From positions 1-64,000 of the forward strand of contig JBGUXY010000034.1 of NCBI GenBank assembly GCA_045118335.1: a DNA stretch of 64,000 nucleotides, written 5' to 3'. The stretch is from W1P20-047 sp045118335. GTDB taxonomy: Bacteria; Actinomycetota; Coriobacteriia; Coriobacteriales; Eggerthellaceae. Positions 5,892 to 14,543 of the stretch are shown here, one piece after another. The notes under the pieces are model-generated. The model made no database searches. It was not told the DNA's origin and worked only from the letters and a program-made list of their open reading frames with translations. Every line of letters starts with the position of its first letter. The stretch's first letter is position 1. The position numbers and the translations under genes were made by a program.

Positions 5892-8465
5892 ATGATGACA
5901 GCATATCTAAAAGAACGGCTTTGTTGCGGATTTCCGCCCCAGCGACTGGGGGTGGCGGGAGCATTCGTGCGTGATGCCCTCGTGTCGCGGATGATGCTCG
6001 ACCGGAAGCTTATACGGTTCGTGTGTGCACCTTCCGGCATGGGCAAGACCACCTTGGTATACATGTATGCCCAGATAATCTTTTCCTTCGAAAACGTTTT
6101 GTGGTTAGACGCCTTCCACCCCTGCGTTCTGCGCGATTTGGACGATGGCTCTCTGGCGGTGAAGTTGCGCCAAGTCGTCGCCCCCGGTAGCTTGGTGGTA
6201 TTCGAAGACGTGCCATGGTTTGGATCGGTGCGCCGGCAGCGGTTCGCGTCGGTGTGCGAAGACCTGCTGGCCTACGGATGCGAGGTCGTGGTCACGGCAA
6301 TTCCCTCGTGCGACCCGTTTGCCGGCGATTGGCAGGACTGCCTGACCATCACGTCTCCCGACTTGCTCTATTCCGATGCTGAACTCGAAGAGATGCGCGT
6401 GAAGGGCTCGTTGCCGCTGCAGCTCCGTTCGCCCAAAAACCTGCTCGAGCGCGTTCCCGGCGTGAAAGACCGCTCGGCGAATTCCATCGAGAGATTCCTC
6501 GGCGCACAGCTTGCCGAAGCCCGCTCGTCATTAGAATCGGCTCTCACCATCGCGTTGGCTCTCCTGGGCAGCGGCAGCATCGAGGAGCTGGCCGAAGTTC
6601 TGGGCGTGGGGGTCACGGCCGATGACGTGCGGGTGGCAGACTTGCGGCCCTATGTAGCGCTCAGGGAATTTCGCAACGCGTTCGAAGCCGATGGTTTTCC
6701 CGTGGGGGAGGTAGTGCGAGCTGCACAGCCGTACTTGAAGTCGGTGTGCGCCAACCTGCCCGGCGTCGATGCCGAAGTGTTTTTATGCCGCATTGCCGAC
6801 GTCTTGCTCGCAAACGGGCGGTTCGACCGCGCCACCAAGCTGGTGATAAGCGGTTGCAGCCCCTCTACACGGGCAGTTTGGCTCGGCCACAACCAAGACG
6901 TCATGCTCGAGACCGGAAACCCGTTTTCGGTGTTTTTGGTGTATCGAAGCTTGGGGAAGTCGAGCTCGGCTCGCCATCCGCTGCTTCACTTCGGCAACGC
7001 CTGGGCGCTCTGCCAGCTGGGCAACTTGCAACAGGGAGTAGAAAAGCTGTTGGCAGTGGCTCGCAGGCGAGACTTCAAGCCGAACGACCGTCTGCTCGCC
7101 GCCACCGTAGCTGCGCTCTATTCTCGTCAAGATCCGGTGCACCTGCCGTTGGGCGACACGTTTGGCCAGTGCTGCATGCAGGTCAGAGACGAGGGTGGTG
7201 AACAAGACCCCCTTTCCCTGCTGTGGAACGCCTTGCTCGAAGGCGATACCGGCCTAGTCGCCCTCGATGGCTTCCGCGATGACGAGTGCTGTTCGAGGGG
7301 GTGGCTGCTCGCGGCAGCCTGCTGCTTGCGCTCGGTGGAGTTCGTCATGAGGGAAGAAGGGCTCGATGATGTCGAGGTGGATTTAATCGACTCGTTCGTC
7401 GAACGCGTTGCCTCCACCGTGGAGCGCTGTGTCGAATACGGCATGCTCGAGGCCACGCTCGTGCTCGTGGCCTCCCAGCTCGTCAGGATGAACGTCTGGC
7501 AGGGCGAATGGTCGCAGCAGGCGAGCCTGTGCTTTGCGAGGCTGGAATCGAAACTGGGAAGGCAGTGCAGCGCTTACGAGAAACTCCGCGATGCCGTCCC
7601 TTTGGAGCAGGAGCACCGACGCATGCTGGCGACGGGCGGGAAGGAGAGCTTGGCTGCCGATATGCCCGAAGCCCCGTTGCTCGAAGTGCGGCTGTTCGGT
7701 GGCTTCGAGGTGAGCATAGGAGGGCATCCCGTCGAAGCCGAGAAGACTTCGAGGATGAAGGTGAAGGCCCTACTCGCGCTGTTGGTGCTTAACGCGGGCA
7801 AGGATCTTTCCTGTGAGCATCTGGCGCAGATGCTTTGGCCCGAAAGCGCTGCGGGAAAGGCGCGACGCAACTTCTACAGCATCTATTCGATGCTCAACCA
7901 CGCGCTGGTCACCCCCGAAGGGGAGATGCCATACCTGAGCCGCACGCAGGGTGTGTGCAAGCTCAACGCCGCGAATCTGCGCAGCGACGCTATCGATTTG
8001 GTGGAGACCTGCAACCAGATGCGCTTTGGCAAGCCGGTATCTGAAGACGCTTTCCTGTTGCTCGAGCAGCTCAGGTTCACCTATCGCGGCGAGCTCCTTC
8101 CCGGCGAGGCTGTCGTCCCCGCCATCGAATCAGCCCGTTCCCAGTGGCGAAACCGCGTGGTCGACGCCGTGATCTATGCGGCGCGCGACCTGCAATCCAG
8201 GGGAGAGGTTGCCGCCGCCCTCGAATATGCCAAGCAGGCGGTGGTGTTCGACCCGCATCGCGAGGACTGCTACGAACTGCTCATGGTGCTCCAGATGACG
8301 TACGCTCAGCGCACGGGGGCTATCGAGACGTATTTCACCTACACGAAGATGAACCGAGAGCTGGGTCTGAGCGTTTCGGCTAGGATGATGGAGCTGTACA
8401 ACTGCATCATCCAGGACGAGCCATTGCAAGGTGAGCGTGTGGTACACGAGCCGGTATACGCCTAG
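5892..8465 (+). CDS. SARP-type transcriptional regulator with N-terminal ATPase and BTAD domains
   Basis: A regulator of about 857 residues. The N-terminal part is a MalT/LuxR-type STAND ATPase with Walker A APSGMGKTT (about residues 46-54) and a Walker B-like SLVVFEDVPWF. A long helical middle region follows. The C-terminal quarter begins LEVRLFGGFEVSIGG, the usual opening of a SARP winged-helix domain, and contains the segment LLALLVLNAGKDLSCEHLAQ. It ends in a bacterial transcriptional activation domain of TPR-like helices (PHREDCYELLMVLQ). A DNA-binding domain placed C-terminal to the ATPase is common in Coriobacteriia. The start at 5892 or 5895 is chosen for the GGAGGAGGA just before it. 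The frame is open further upstream (to 5754), but those starts lack a Shine-Dalgarno sequence. The target is unknown, and the gene stands alone between the exporter and secA. Confidence 0.9.
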   Translation: MMTAYLKERLCCGFPPQRLGVAGAFVRDALVSRMMLDRKLIRFVCAPSGMGKTTLVYMYAQIIFSFENVLWLDAFHPCVLRDLDDGSLAVKLRQVVAPGSLVVFEDVPWFGSVRRQRFASVCEDLLAYGCEVVVTAIPSCDPFAGDWQDCLTITSPDLLYSDAELEEMRVKGSLPLQLRSPKNLLERVPGVKDRSANSIERFLGAQLAEARSSLESALTIALALLGSGSIEELAEVLGVGVTADDVRVADLRPYVALREFRNAFEADGFPVGEVVRAAQPYLKSVCANLPGVDAEVFLCRIADVLLANGRFDRATKLVISGCSPSTRAVWLGHNQDVMLETGNPFSVFLVYRSLGKSSSARHPLLHFGNAWALCQLGNLQQGVEKLLAVARRRDFKPNDRLLAATVAALYSRQDPVHLPLGDTFGQCCMQVRDEGGEQDPLSLLWNALLEGDTGLVALDGFRDDECCSRGWLLAAACCLRSVEFVMREEGLDDVEVDLIDSFVERVASTVERCVEYGMLEATLVLVASQLVRMNVWQGEWSQQASLCFARLESKLGRQCSAYEKLRDAVPLEQEHRRMLATGGKESLAADMPEAPLLEVRLFGGFEVSIGGHPVEAEKTSRMKVKALLALLVLNAGKDLSCEHLAQMLWPESAAGKARRNFYSIYSMLNHALVTPEGEMPYLSRTQGVCKLNAANLRSDAIDLVETCNQMRFGKPVSEDAFLLLEQLRFTYRGELLPGEAVVPAIESARSQWRNRVVDAVIYAARDLQSRGEVAAALEYAKQAVVFDPHREDCYELLMVLQMTYAQRTGAIETYFTYTKMNRELGLSVSARMMELYNCIIQDEPLQGERVVHEPVYA

Positions 8466-8498
8466 GCGTTGCGAATTCCCATTGCGCAAACCTGGTCC

Positions 8499-8528
8499 GC
8501 TCGGCGGACGCGAGTGCGCCCGCCGAGC
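8499..8528 (+). terminator. Hairpin after the SARP gene
   Basis: A perfect 9-bp GC-rich stem, GCTCGGCGG (8499-8507) and CCGCCGAGC (8520-8528), with a 12-nt loop lies 34 bp after the stop codon. Only a short T-containing tail follows, so termination is probable but not certain. Confidence 0.6.
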
Positions 8529-8609
8529 GCTTCTCGCCTCGCGATAAGCGTAGATGCCCTTCAGGCACAGGGTAGCGACTGTGAATTTCCTCTGCATCCA
8601 CAGCCGCTG

Positions 8610-8662
8610 TGCTAGAGTGGGCTTCCGTATACGTGTACAGAGCCGAAACGGCGGTTTCGGCT
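8610..8662 (+). promoter_or_regulatory. secA: secA promoter (extended -10) and leader hairpin
   Basis: TGCTAGAGT (8610-8618) is an extended -10 box; the same TGCTAGA core precedes two other genes in the window. In the predicted leader, AGCCGAAAC (8641-8649) and GTTTCGGCT (8654-8662) form a perfect 9-bp stem with a four-base loop, without a T run. It lies 28 bp before the secA start and could protect or regulate the message. Confidence 0.5.
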
Positions 8663-8689
8663 GCATGCCGATAGAAGGACAGGCAGGCT

Positions 8690-11503
8690 ATGGCAGGCTT
8701 CCTTTCAAAGATACTCACGTTTGGCGAAGACCGCCAGCTCAAGAAATTCCAAGGCGTCGTCGATCGCATCAACGGGCTAGAACCCCAGATCGAAAAGCTT
8801 GGAGACGACGACCTTCGTGCCCTGACCGGTGAATACCGGAAACGGGTGGCAGGAGGCGAGGCACTCGACAAGGTGCTGCCCGAGGCGTTTGCCACGGTAC
8901 GCGAGGCCAGCAAGCGCACGTTGGGGCTGCGGCATTTCGATGTGCAGCTCATCGGCGGCATGGCTCTTAACGCCGGCCAGATCGCCGAGATGAAGACGGG
9001 CGAGGGCAAGACGCTCGTCTCCACCCTGGCGGGATACCTCAACGCGCTCACGGGCAACAACGTGCACATCGTCACGGTGAACGACTACTTGGCCAAACGC
9101 GACAGCGAGTGGATGGGCCGCATCTACCGCTTCCTGGGCATGGAGGTCGGGCTTATTCAAAACGGCATGAAGCCCGCTGGGAAAATTCCCGCGTACAAGG
9201 CCGATGTCACTTATGGCACGAACTCCGAGTTCGGCTTCGATTATTTGCGGGACAACATGGTCACGAAGGCGGGCAACCGCGTACAGCGGGGGCATTACTT
9301 CGCCGTGGTGGACGAGGTCGACTCGATTCTCATCGACGAGGCGCGCACGCCTTTGATCATCTCGGGTGCGGGAACGCAGGCGGCAGACACCTACCGCCAG
9401 TTCGCACGTGTGATGAAGGGCCTGCGCGAAGGCGTGGACTTCGAAAAGGACGAGGCCAAGCGCACTATCAACGCCACCGAAAGCGGCCTGGTAAAGATCG
9501 AGAACCTGCTCGGCGTGGAAGACCTCTACAACGACCCGACGGGCATGATGCCCAACCACCTGCAGCAAGCCTTGAAGGCCCAGTTCTTGTTCCACCGCGA
9601 CATCGATTACGTGGTCATGAACGGGGAAGTGAAGATCGTCGACGAGTTCACTGGCCGCATCATGGAGGGAAGGCGCTGGTCGGAAGGCCTGCACCAGGCT
9701 ATCGAAGCCAAGGAAGGCGTGCTGGTCAAACAAGAGAACCAGACGTTGGCTACCATCACGTTGCAAAACTACTTCCGCCTCTACGATAAGCTCTCGGGCA
9801 TGACGGGCACGGCCATGACCGAAGACTCCGAGTTCCGTCAGATCTACAAGCTGCCCGTGATGGCCATCCCGCCGAACAAGCCGGTCATCCGCAAAGACGA
9901 AAACGACCTAATCTACCGTACCGTCGACGCCAAGTTCAATGCCGTGGCCGACGATATCGCCGAGAGGCACGCGAACGGTCAGCCGGTGCTCGTGGGCACC
10001 GTGTCTATCGAAAACTCCGAAAGGCTCAGCCGCCTGCTCGACAAGCGTGGAATCCGTCACGAGACCCTCAATGCCAAAAACCACGAGCGCGAAGCGCATA
10101 TCGTGGCGCAGGCGGGCCGTGTAGGCGCGGTCACCATCGCCACCAACATGGCAGGCCGTGGTACCGACATCTTGCTTGGGGGCAATCCCGAGGGGCTGGC
10201 AGATGCGCTTCTTCTCGAACGCGGGTATGATCCCGAGCTCGAAGAGGGTGCCGAAGTGGAGGAAGGCCAGCTCGAAGCCCCGACGCAAGCGCAGCGCGAC
10301 GATGCGCTGGACGAGGCGCGCGAAATCACGAAACGCGAGCATGTCCAGGTGGTAAAGGCTGGCGGCCTGTGCGTCATCGGAACCGAACGTCACGAGTCGC
10401 GTCGTATCGACAACCAGCTGCGCGGCCGTTCCGGCCGTCAGGGCGACCCGGGCACCACGCAGTTTTACCTGAGCCTAGAAGACGACCTCATGCGCTTGTT
10501 CGGAGGCGCGCGCATGGAAAAGGTGGGCGCCATGATGGAGCGCACCGACATGCCCGATGACATGCCCATCCAGGCTTCCATGGTGTCGAAGGCGATCGAA
10601 AACGCGCAGCGCCAAGTCGAGACCATCAATTTCTCCGCCCGCAAGAACGTGCTGGAATACGACGACGTCATGAACCTGCAGCGCAAGGCAATCTACGAGG
10701 AACGCAACGCCATCCTCGACGGCAAGGACCTCACCGAGCGCATTCCCGAGATCGCCACGGACTGCGTTGGCGCCGTGGTCGGCGAAAACTGCCCAGCGAA
10801 TCTGGCTGCCGACGACTGGGATTGCGAGGCCGTGGATCGCTGGATGGCCGAGATGGAAGGCCGCAGCACGTTCCACGTGATGGACCTCGACCACGACGAT
10901 GATGCGGCATATGTGGCACAAGCTGCGGTGGACGATCTGCTAAACGTCTACGACAACAAGCGCAAGCTCCTGGGCGATGCGATCATGTCGAACCTGCAAG
11001 CCCAGGTGATGCTGCGTATCATCGACACGCGCTGGATGAATCATCTCCAAGAGATGGATTACCTCAAGACCGGCATCGGGCTGCGCGCGTTCGGCCAGCG
11101 AGATCCGCTCGTCGAGTACAAGGGCGAAGCGCACCGTGCGTTCGGCGAGATGACCGCTGGCATGTACGAGGCGTTTCTGCGCACCTTGCTGAGGTTGCAG
11201 GTTGCCCAGCAGCAGACGCCCGTCATGCCCGAAGAGCGCAACCCGCTCGAGGGAAGGGTTACCTATTCGAATCCGGAGCAGACGCTCGAGGGTTCTTCCT
11301 CGAGCACGAGGCAGCGCGTGCAGCGGGCCCAACGCGAGGCCCAGGGGATGCCCGCCGAAGCTCCCAAACCCGCGGAGCCCGCGAAGCCCCAAACTTATGT
11401 GAAGGATAAAAACGACCCCTTCGCCAACGTGGGCCGCAACGACCCGTGCCCATGCGGATCGGGCAAGAAATACAAGAAGTGTCACGGTGCCGACCGCGCC
11501 TGA
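8690..11503 (+). CDS. secA: Preprotein translocase ATPase SecA
   Basis: SecA, 937 residues, drives secreted proteins through the SecYEG channel using ATP. The N-terminal ATPase core has Walker A MKTGEGKTL (101-109) and the DEVDSILIDEARTPL Walker B/DEAD-like segment. The helicase-like second domain has TNMAGRGTDI and a QLRGRSGRQGDPG stretch. The protein ends in a SEC-C zinc motif, CPCGSGKKYKKCHG, used for SecB or ribosome and lipid contacts. Length and motifs are normal for SecA1. The ATG at 8690 follows AGAAGG. The linker before SEC-C is Glu/Pro/Ala rich. No second SecA (SecA2) is in the window. Confidence 0.98.
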   Translation: MAGFLSKILTFGEDRQLKKFQGVVDRINGLEPQIEKLGDDDLRALTGEYRKRVAGGEALDKVLPEAFATVREASKRTLGLRHFDVQLIGGMALNAGQIAEMKTGEGKTLVSTLAGYLNALTGNNVHIVTVNDYLAKRDSEWMGRIYRFLGMEVGLIQNGMKPAGKIPAYKADVTYGTNSEFGFDYLRDNMVTKAGNRVQRGHYFAVVDEVDSILIDEARTPLIISGAGTQAADTYRQFARVMKGLREGVDFEKDEAKRTINATESGLVKIENLLGVEDLYNDPTGMMPNHLQQALKAQFLFHRDIDYVVMNGEVKIVDEFTGRIMEGRRWSEGLHQAIEAKEGVLVKQENQTLATITLQNYFRLYDKLSGMTGTAMTEDSEFRQIYKLPVMAIPPNKPVIRKDENDLIYRTVDAKFNAVADDIAERHANGQPVLVGTVSIENSERLSRLLDKRGIRHETLNAKNHEREAHIVAQAGRVGAVTIATNMAGRGTDILLGGNPEGLADALLLERGYDPELEEGAEVEEGQLEAPTQAQRDDALDEAREITKREHVQVVKAGGLCVIGTERHESRRIDNQLRGRSGRQGDPGTTQFYLSLEDDLMRLFGGARMEKVGAMMERTDMPDDMPIQASMVSKAIENAQRQVETINFSARKNVLEYDDVMNLQRKAIYEERNAILDGKDLTERIPEIATDCVGAVVGENCPANLAADDWDCEAVDRWMAEMEGRSTFHVMDLDHDDDAAYVAQAAVDDLLNVYDNKRKLLGDAIMSNLQAQVMLRIIDTRWMNHLQEMDYLKTGIGLRAFGQRDPLVEYKGEAHRAFGEMTAGMYEAFLRTLLRLQVAQQQTPVMPEERNPLEGRVTYSNPEQTLEGSSSSTRQRVQRAQREAQGMPAEAPKPAEPAKPQTYVKDKNDPFANVGRNDPCPCGSGKKYKKCHGADRA

Positions 11504-11570
11504 CCTCGCGTCGATGCGGGGAGCCCCGCAAGTGCGCGATGATGGGCAGTAACGGTCGGAAGCAGGGGAG

Positions 11571-12659
11571 ATGCAGGATAACAAAGAACAAGAAGCGATG
11601 GCGTTGCGTCTGGAGCAGGCGCATGCGTTCCTGCATGTCGATGATTTGACGGCTGAGCTCAGAAAGCTCGAGAAGGCGATTGCCGCCCCTGGCTTCTGGG
11701 ATGACGCGAACCGGGCACAGGAGGTTTCCAAGCGTGCCAGCGCCATACGCACGACGCTGGACGAATACGATGAGGCGTGCGGCCTGCTCGAGGAAGCTCA
11801 AGCGGCACTCGACCTGGCAGAGGAGGCCCCCGAGTTCGCCGATGAGGCGCGCGAGTTCTTAGACCAGCTCGGCGCCATGATCGATCGCTTCGAAATCGAG
11901 TCGTGGTTCGACGGGCGCTTCGATGACGGTCCTGCCATCGTGACGGTGAATCCCGGCAGCGGCGGGCTCGAAGCGCAGGATTGGACCGATATGTTGCGGC
12001 ACATGTACCTGCGCTATGTCGAGTCGAAGGGTTGGAAGGCCAAGATGATCGACCTGGTGCCCGGTCAGGTAATCGGCATCGAGCGCGCGAGCTTCGAAGT
12101 CGATGGCAGGTTTGCCTACGGTATGCTGCGAAGCGAGACTGGCGTGCACCGCCTCGTTCGCATCTCGCCCACCGACGACAAGAAGCGCCGCCACACCACG
12201 TTCGCGAGCGTGGAGGTCATGCCGCTGCTCCCCGAGGACATCGAAGTTGATTTGAACCCGGCAGATGTGCGCGTAGACGTCTACCGTGCCAGTGGGCCAG
12301 GTGGTCAGTGCGTGAACACAACCGATTCCGCTGTCCGTTTGACGCATATCCCTACCGGAATCGTGGTAACGTGCCAAAACGAGAAGTCGCAACTGCACAA
12401 CAAAGACGCTGCCTTCAGGGTTCTGCGTGCCAAGCTCTACGAGCTCGAGGAACGCAAGCGAGACGAGGAGTTAGCGGAATTGCGCGGGGAAAAAATGGAG
12501 AATTCCTTTGGAAGTCAAATACGCAACTACGTGTTATACCCTTATCAACTGGTGAAAGACCTTCGCAGCGGCGTGGAGACGGGCAACGTGGCCGCGGTGC
12601 TGGAAGGCGACATCGAAGAGTTTGTCATCGGCTACCACCGCTGGCGCGTATCGCAGTAG
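11571..12659 (+). CDS. prfB: Peptide chain release factor 2, with atypical SPT recognition tripeptide
   Basis: RF2, 362 residues, releases peptides at UGA and UAA. The catalytic GGQ loop is intact (SGPGGQCVNTTDSAV). The frame is uninterrupted: there is no in-frame UGA in the early region where many bacteria carry the autoregulatory +1 frameshift, so that control is absent. The stop-codon-reading tripeptide, SPF in E. coli and B. subtilis RF2, reads S199-P200-T201 here (context VRISPTDDKKRRHT). RF1 is encoded separately at 49.4 kb with the normal P-x-T motif, so this gene is RF2 by elimination and by overall similarity. It lies between secA and the transketolase pair. Confidence 0.96.
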   Translation: MQDNKEQEAMALRLEQAHAFLHVDDLTAELRKLEKAIAAPGFWDDANRAQEVSKRASAIRTTLDEYDEACGLLEEAQAALDLAEEAPEFADEAREFLDQLGAMIDRFEIESWFDGRFDDGPAIVTVNPGSGGLEAQDWTDMLRHMYLRYVESKGWKAKMIDLVPGQVIGIERASFEVDGRFAYGMLRSETGVHRLVRISPTDDKKRRHTTFASVEVMPLLPEDIEVDLNPADVRVDVYRASGPGGQCVNTTDSAVRLTHIPTGIVVTCQNEKSQLHNKDAAFRVLRAKLYELEERKRDEELAELRGEKMENSFGSQIRNYVLYPYQLVKDLRSGVETGNVAAVLEGDIEEFVIGYHRWRVSQ

Positions 12660-12691
12660 ATACTTGCGATCCGCGGGAGGAAAGGAACGGC

Positions 12692-13528
12692 ATGGACATA
12701 AAGAGCTTGCAGGAGCTGGCGCGTCTGATGCGCATCGACATCGTGGAGATGCTCGCCGAGGCGGGCAGCGGGCACCCGGGAGGGTCCCTCTCCTGCATAG
12801 ACACGCTGTGCGCGCTGTACTTCGGCGGAGTGCTGAAGCACGACCCGAGCAACCCCCAGGATCCCGACCGCGACCGCTTCATCTTGGCCAAGGGCCATTC
12901 TGCGCCAGCGCTCTACGCCGTTTTGGCGCGTGCGGGCTATTTCCCGCGCGAGGAGCTGCTCACCCTGCGCAAGCTTGGCTCGCGTCTGCAGGGTCATCCC
13001 GACTGCAGGCTCTTGCCCGGCATCGAGGCGTCCACTGGTTCGCTGGGGCAGGGTCTCTCCATCGCGGCGGGCATGGCGTGTGGACTGCGCCTGGCAGATT
13101 CTGACGCGCGCGTGTTCACCATGCTCGGCGACGGCGAGTGCGAGGAGGGCCAGGTCTGGGAGGCATCGATGTTTGCCGTCCATCAGCGCCTGGGCAACCT
13201 CGTGGCAATGGTTGACTGCAACAATTTGCAGATTGATGGAAACGTTCACGACGTGGTGCAGACCGGCGATTTAGCCCCCAAGTTCGAGGCGTTCGGTTGG
13301 CAGGTCACCGAGGTCGATGGCCACGACATGGCTGCGCTCGTCAACGTCCTGAGCACCGCGAAGGCTGCGGGTGGTACAGCACCGCACATGATCATGCTGC
13401 GCACCGTGAAGGGTAAGGGCGTCTCGTTCATGGAGAACCAGGCGTCATGGCATGGAGTGGCGCCGAACGCGGAGCAGGCACGGCAGGCAATCGCAGAGCT
13501 CGGCGGCAAGGAGGCAATCAATGGTTAG
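12692..13528 (+). CDS. Transketolase, N-terminal (thiamine pyrophosphate-binding) subunit
   Basis: A 278-residue half transketolase. It carries the TPP-binding block GDGECEEGQVWEA followed by the NNLQIDG segment, plus SGHPGGSLS at the N-terminus and the GKGVSFMEN region near the end. It would form the active site together with the C-terminal subunit encoded next, moving two-carbon units in the non-oxidative pentose phosphate pathway. I start at ATG 12692 (after GGGAGGAAAGG). The frame is open much further upstream but only as a shadow of prfB. The stop overlaps the start of the second subunit by 8 nt, indicating translational coupling. Split transketolases are common in this group. Confidence 0.95.
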   Translation: MDIKSLQELARLMRIDIVEMLAEAGSGHPGGSLSCIDTLCALYFGGVLKHDPSNPQDPDRDRFILAKGHSAPALYAVLARAGYFPREELLTLRKLGSRLQGHPDCRLLPGIEASTGSLGQGLSIAAGMACGLRLADSDARVFTMLGDGECEEGQVWEASMFAVHQRLGNLVAMVDCNNLQIDGNVHDVVQTGDLAPKFEAFGWQVTEVDGHDMAALVNVLSTAKAAGGTAPHMIMLRTVKGKGVSFMENQASWHGVAPNAEQARQAIAELGGKEAING

Positions 13529-14489
13529 GTTTGCAACACCCGAACAGGCTGCCCAGAAGAAGGCCACGCGTGCCGCGCTGGGCGCAACCTTGATTGAGCT
13601 GGCGGCAGAGGGCGTGCCTGTGTGCGCCGTGGACGCAGACCTGAGCGGATCTACGACCCTGGGCAAGTTCGGCGCGTCATCGCCGGAGAACGCGAAGCGG
13701 TTCTTCAACTGTGGCATCGCCGAGCAGAACATGATCGACGTGGCGGCAGGCTTGGCGCTTACCGGCAACGTGGTCTTCACCGGCTCGTTCGCCGTTTTCG
13801 GCACTGGCCGCGCCTACGATCAGATTCGCAACACCGTGTGCTACTCGAATCTCGATGTGAAGATTTGCCCTACTCATGCAGGTGTGACCGTGGGCCCCGA
13901 TGGCGGCAGCCATCAAATGCTCGAGGACGTTGCACTCATGCGCGTGCTGCCCAACATGAAAGTTCTGGTCCCAGCCGACTACTCCGCAGCTGCTGCAGCC
14001 ATCAGATTGGCGGCGGCTACACCTGGGCCGGTCTACGTGCGCATGGGCCGAGCGAACGTGCCGACGGTATATGCTCCCGATGTCGAGCTGGAAGTCGGTC
14101 GTGCCTACGTGCTCCGCGAGGGAACCGACGTCACCATCGTGGCGAACGGCGTGGAGATCAGAGAGGCCATGCTTGCAGCAGACGCACTTGCTGAACAGGG
14201 TATCTCCGCCGAGGTGATAGACGCTTTCAGCGTGAAGCCACTCGACGTCGAGACCATCGCCGCATCTGCGAGGAAGACGGGGCACGTGGTGGCGTGCGAG
14301 GAGCACTCCATCATCGGTGGCCTGTGTGCCGCCTTGGGCGAGCTGGCGATCACATGTCCGGTACCCTTCGAGTTCGTGGCCGTTCAGGATTGCTTCGGCA
14401 AGTCGGCAAGCTTTGAGGAACTGATGGAATACTTCGGCCTCGATGCCGCCGCCATTGTTGAAGCTGTGAAAAAGGTATTGAGCCGCTAG
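13521..14489 (+). CDS. Transketolase, C-terminal subunit
   Basis: A 322-residue partner of the preceding gene. It contains the pyrimidine-binding domain (DADLSGSTTLGKF, FFNCGIAEQNMIDVAAGLA, where the Glu of the IAEQ segment activates TPP) and the transketolase C-terminal domain (EEHSIIGGLCAALGE). The start ATG lies inside the end of the N-terminal subunit gene and is preceded by AAGGAGG, so the two chains should be made in equal amounts. DXS-like enzymes share these folds, but the two-gene split with a 278-residue N-terminal partner argues for transketolase. Confidence 0.95.
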   Translation: MVRFATPEQAAQKKATRAALGATLIELAAEGVPVCAVDADLSGSTTLGKFGASSPENAKRFFNCGIAEQNMIDVAAGLALTGNVVFTGSFAVFGTGRAYDQIRNTVCYSNLDVKICPTHAGVTVGPDGGSHQMLEDVALMRVLPNMKVLVPADYSAAAAAIRLAAATPGPVYVRMGRANVPTVYAPDVELEVGRAYVLREGTDVTIVANGVEIREAMLAADALAEQGISAEVIDAFSVKPLDVETIAASARKTGHVVACEEHSIIGGLCAALGELAITCPVPFEFVAVQDCFGKSASFEELMEYFGLDAAAIVEAVKKVLSR

Positions 14490-14543
14490 GGCGTCTGATA
14501 TTATCTATAGGTCCCAGTAAACACTATTCGAACGGAGCATTCT

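Noticed and set aside
11571..11700. Programmed +1 frameshift in prfB
   Set aside because: No in-frame TGA or CTTTGA-type site; the frame is continuous from the start.
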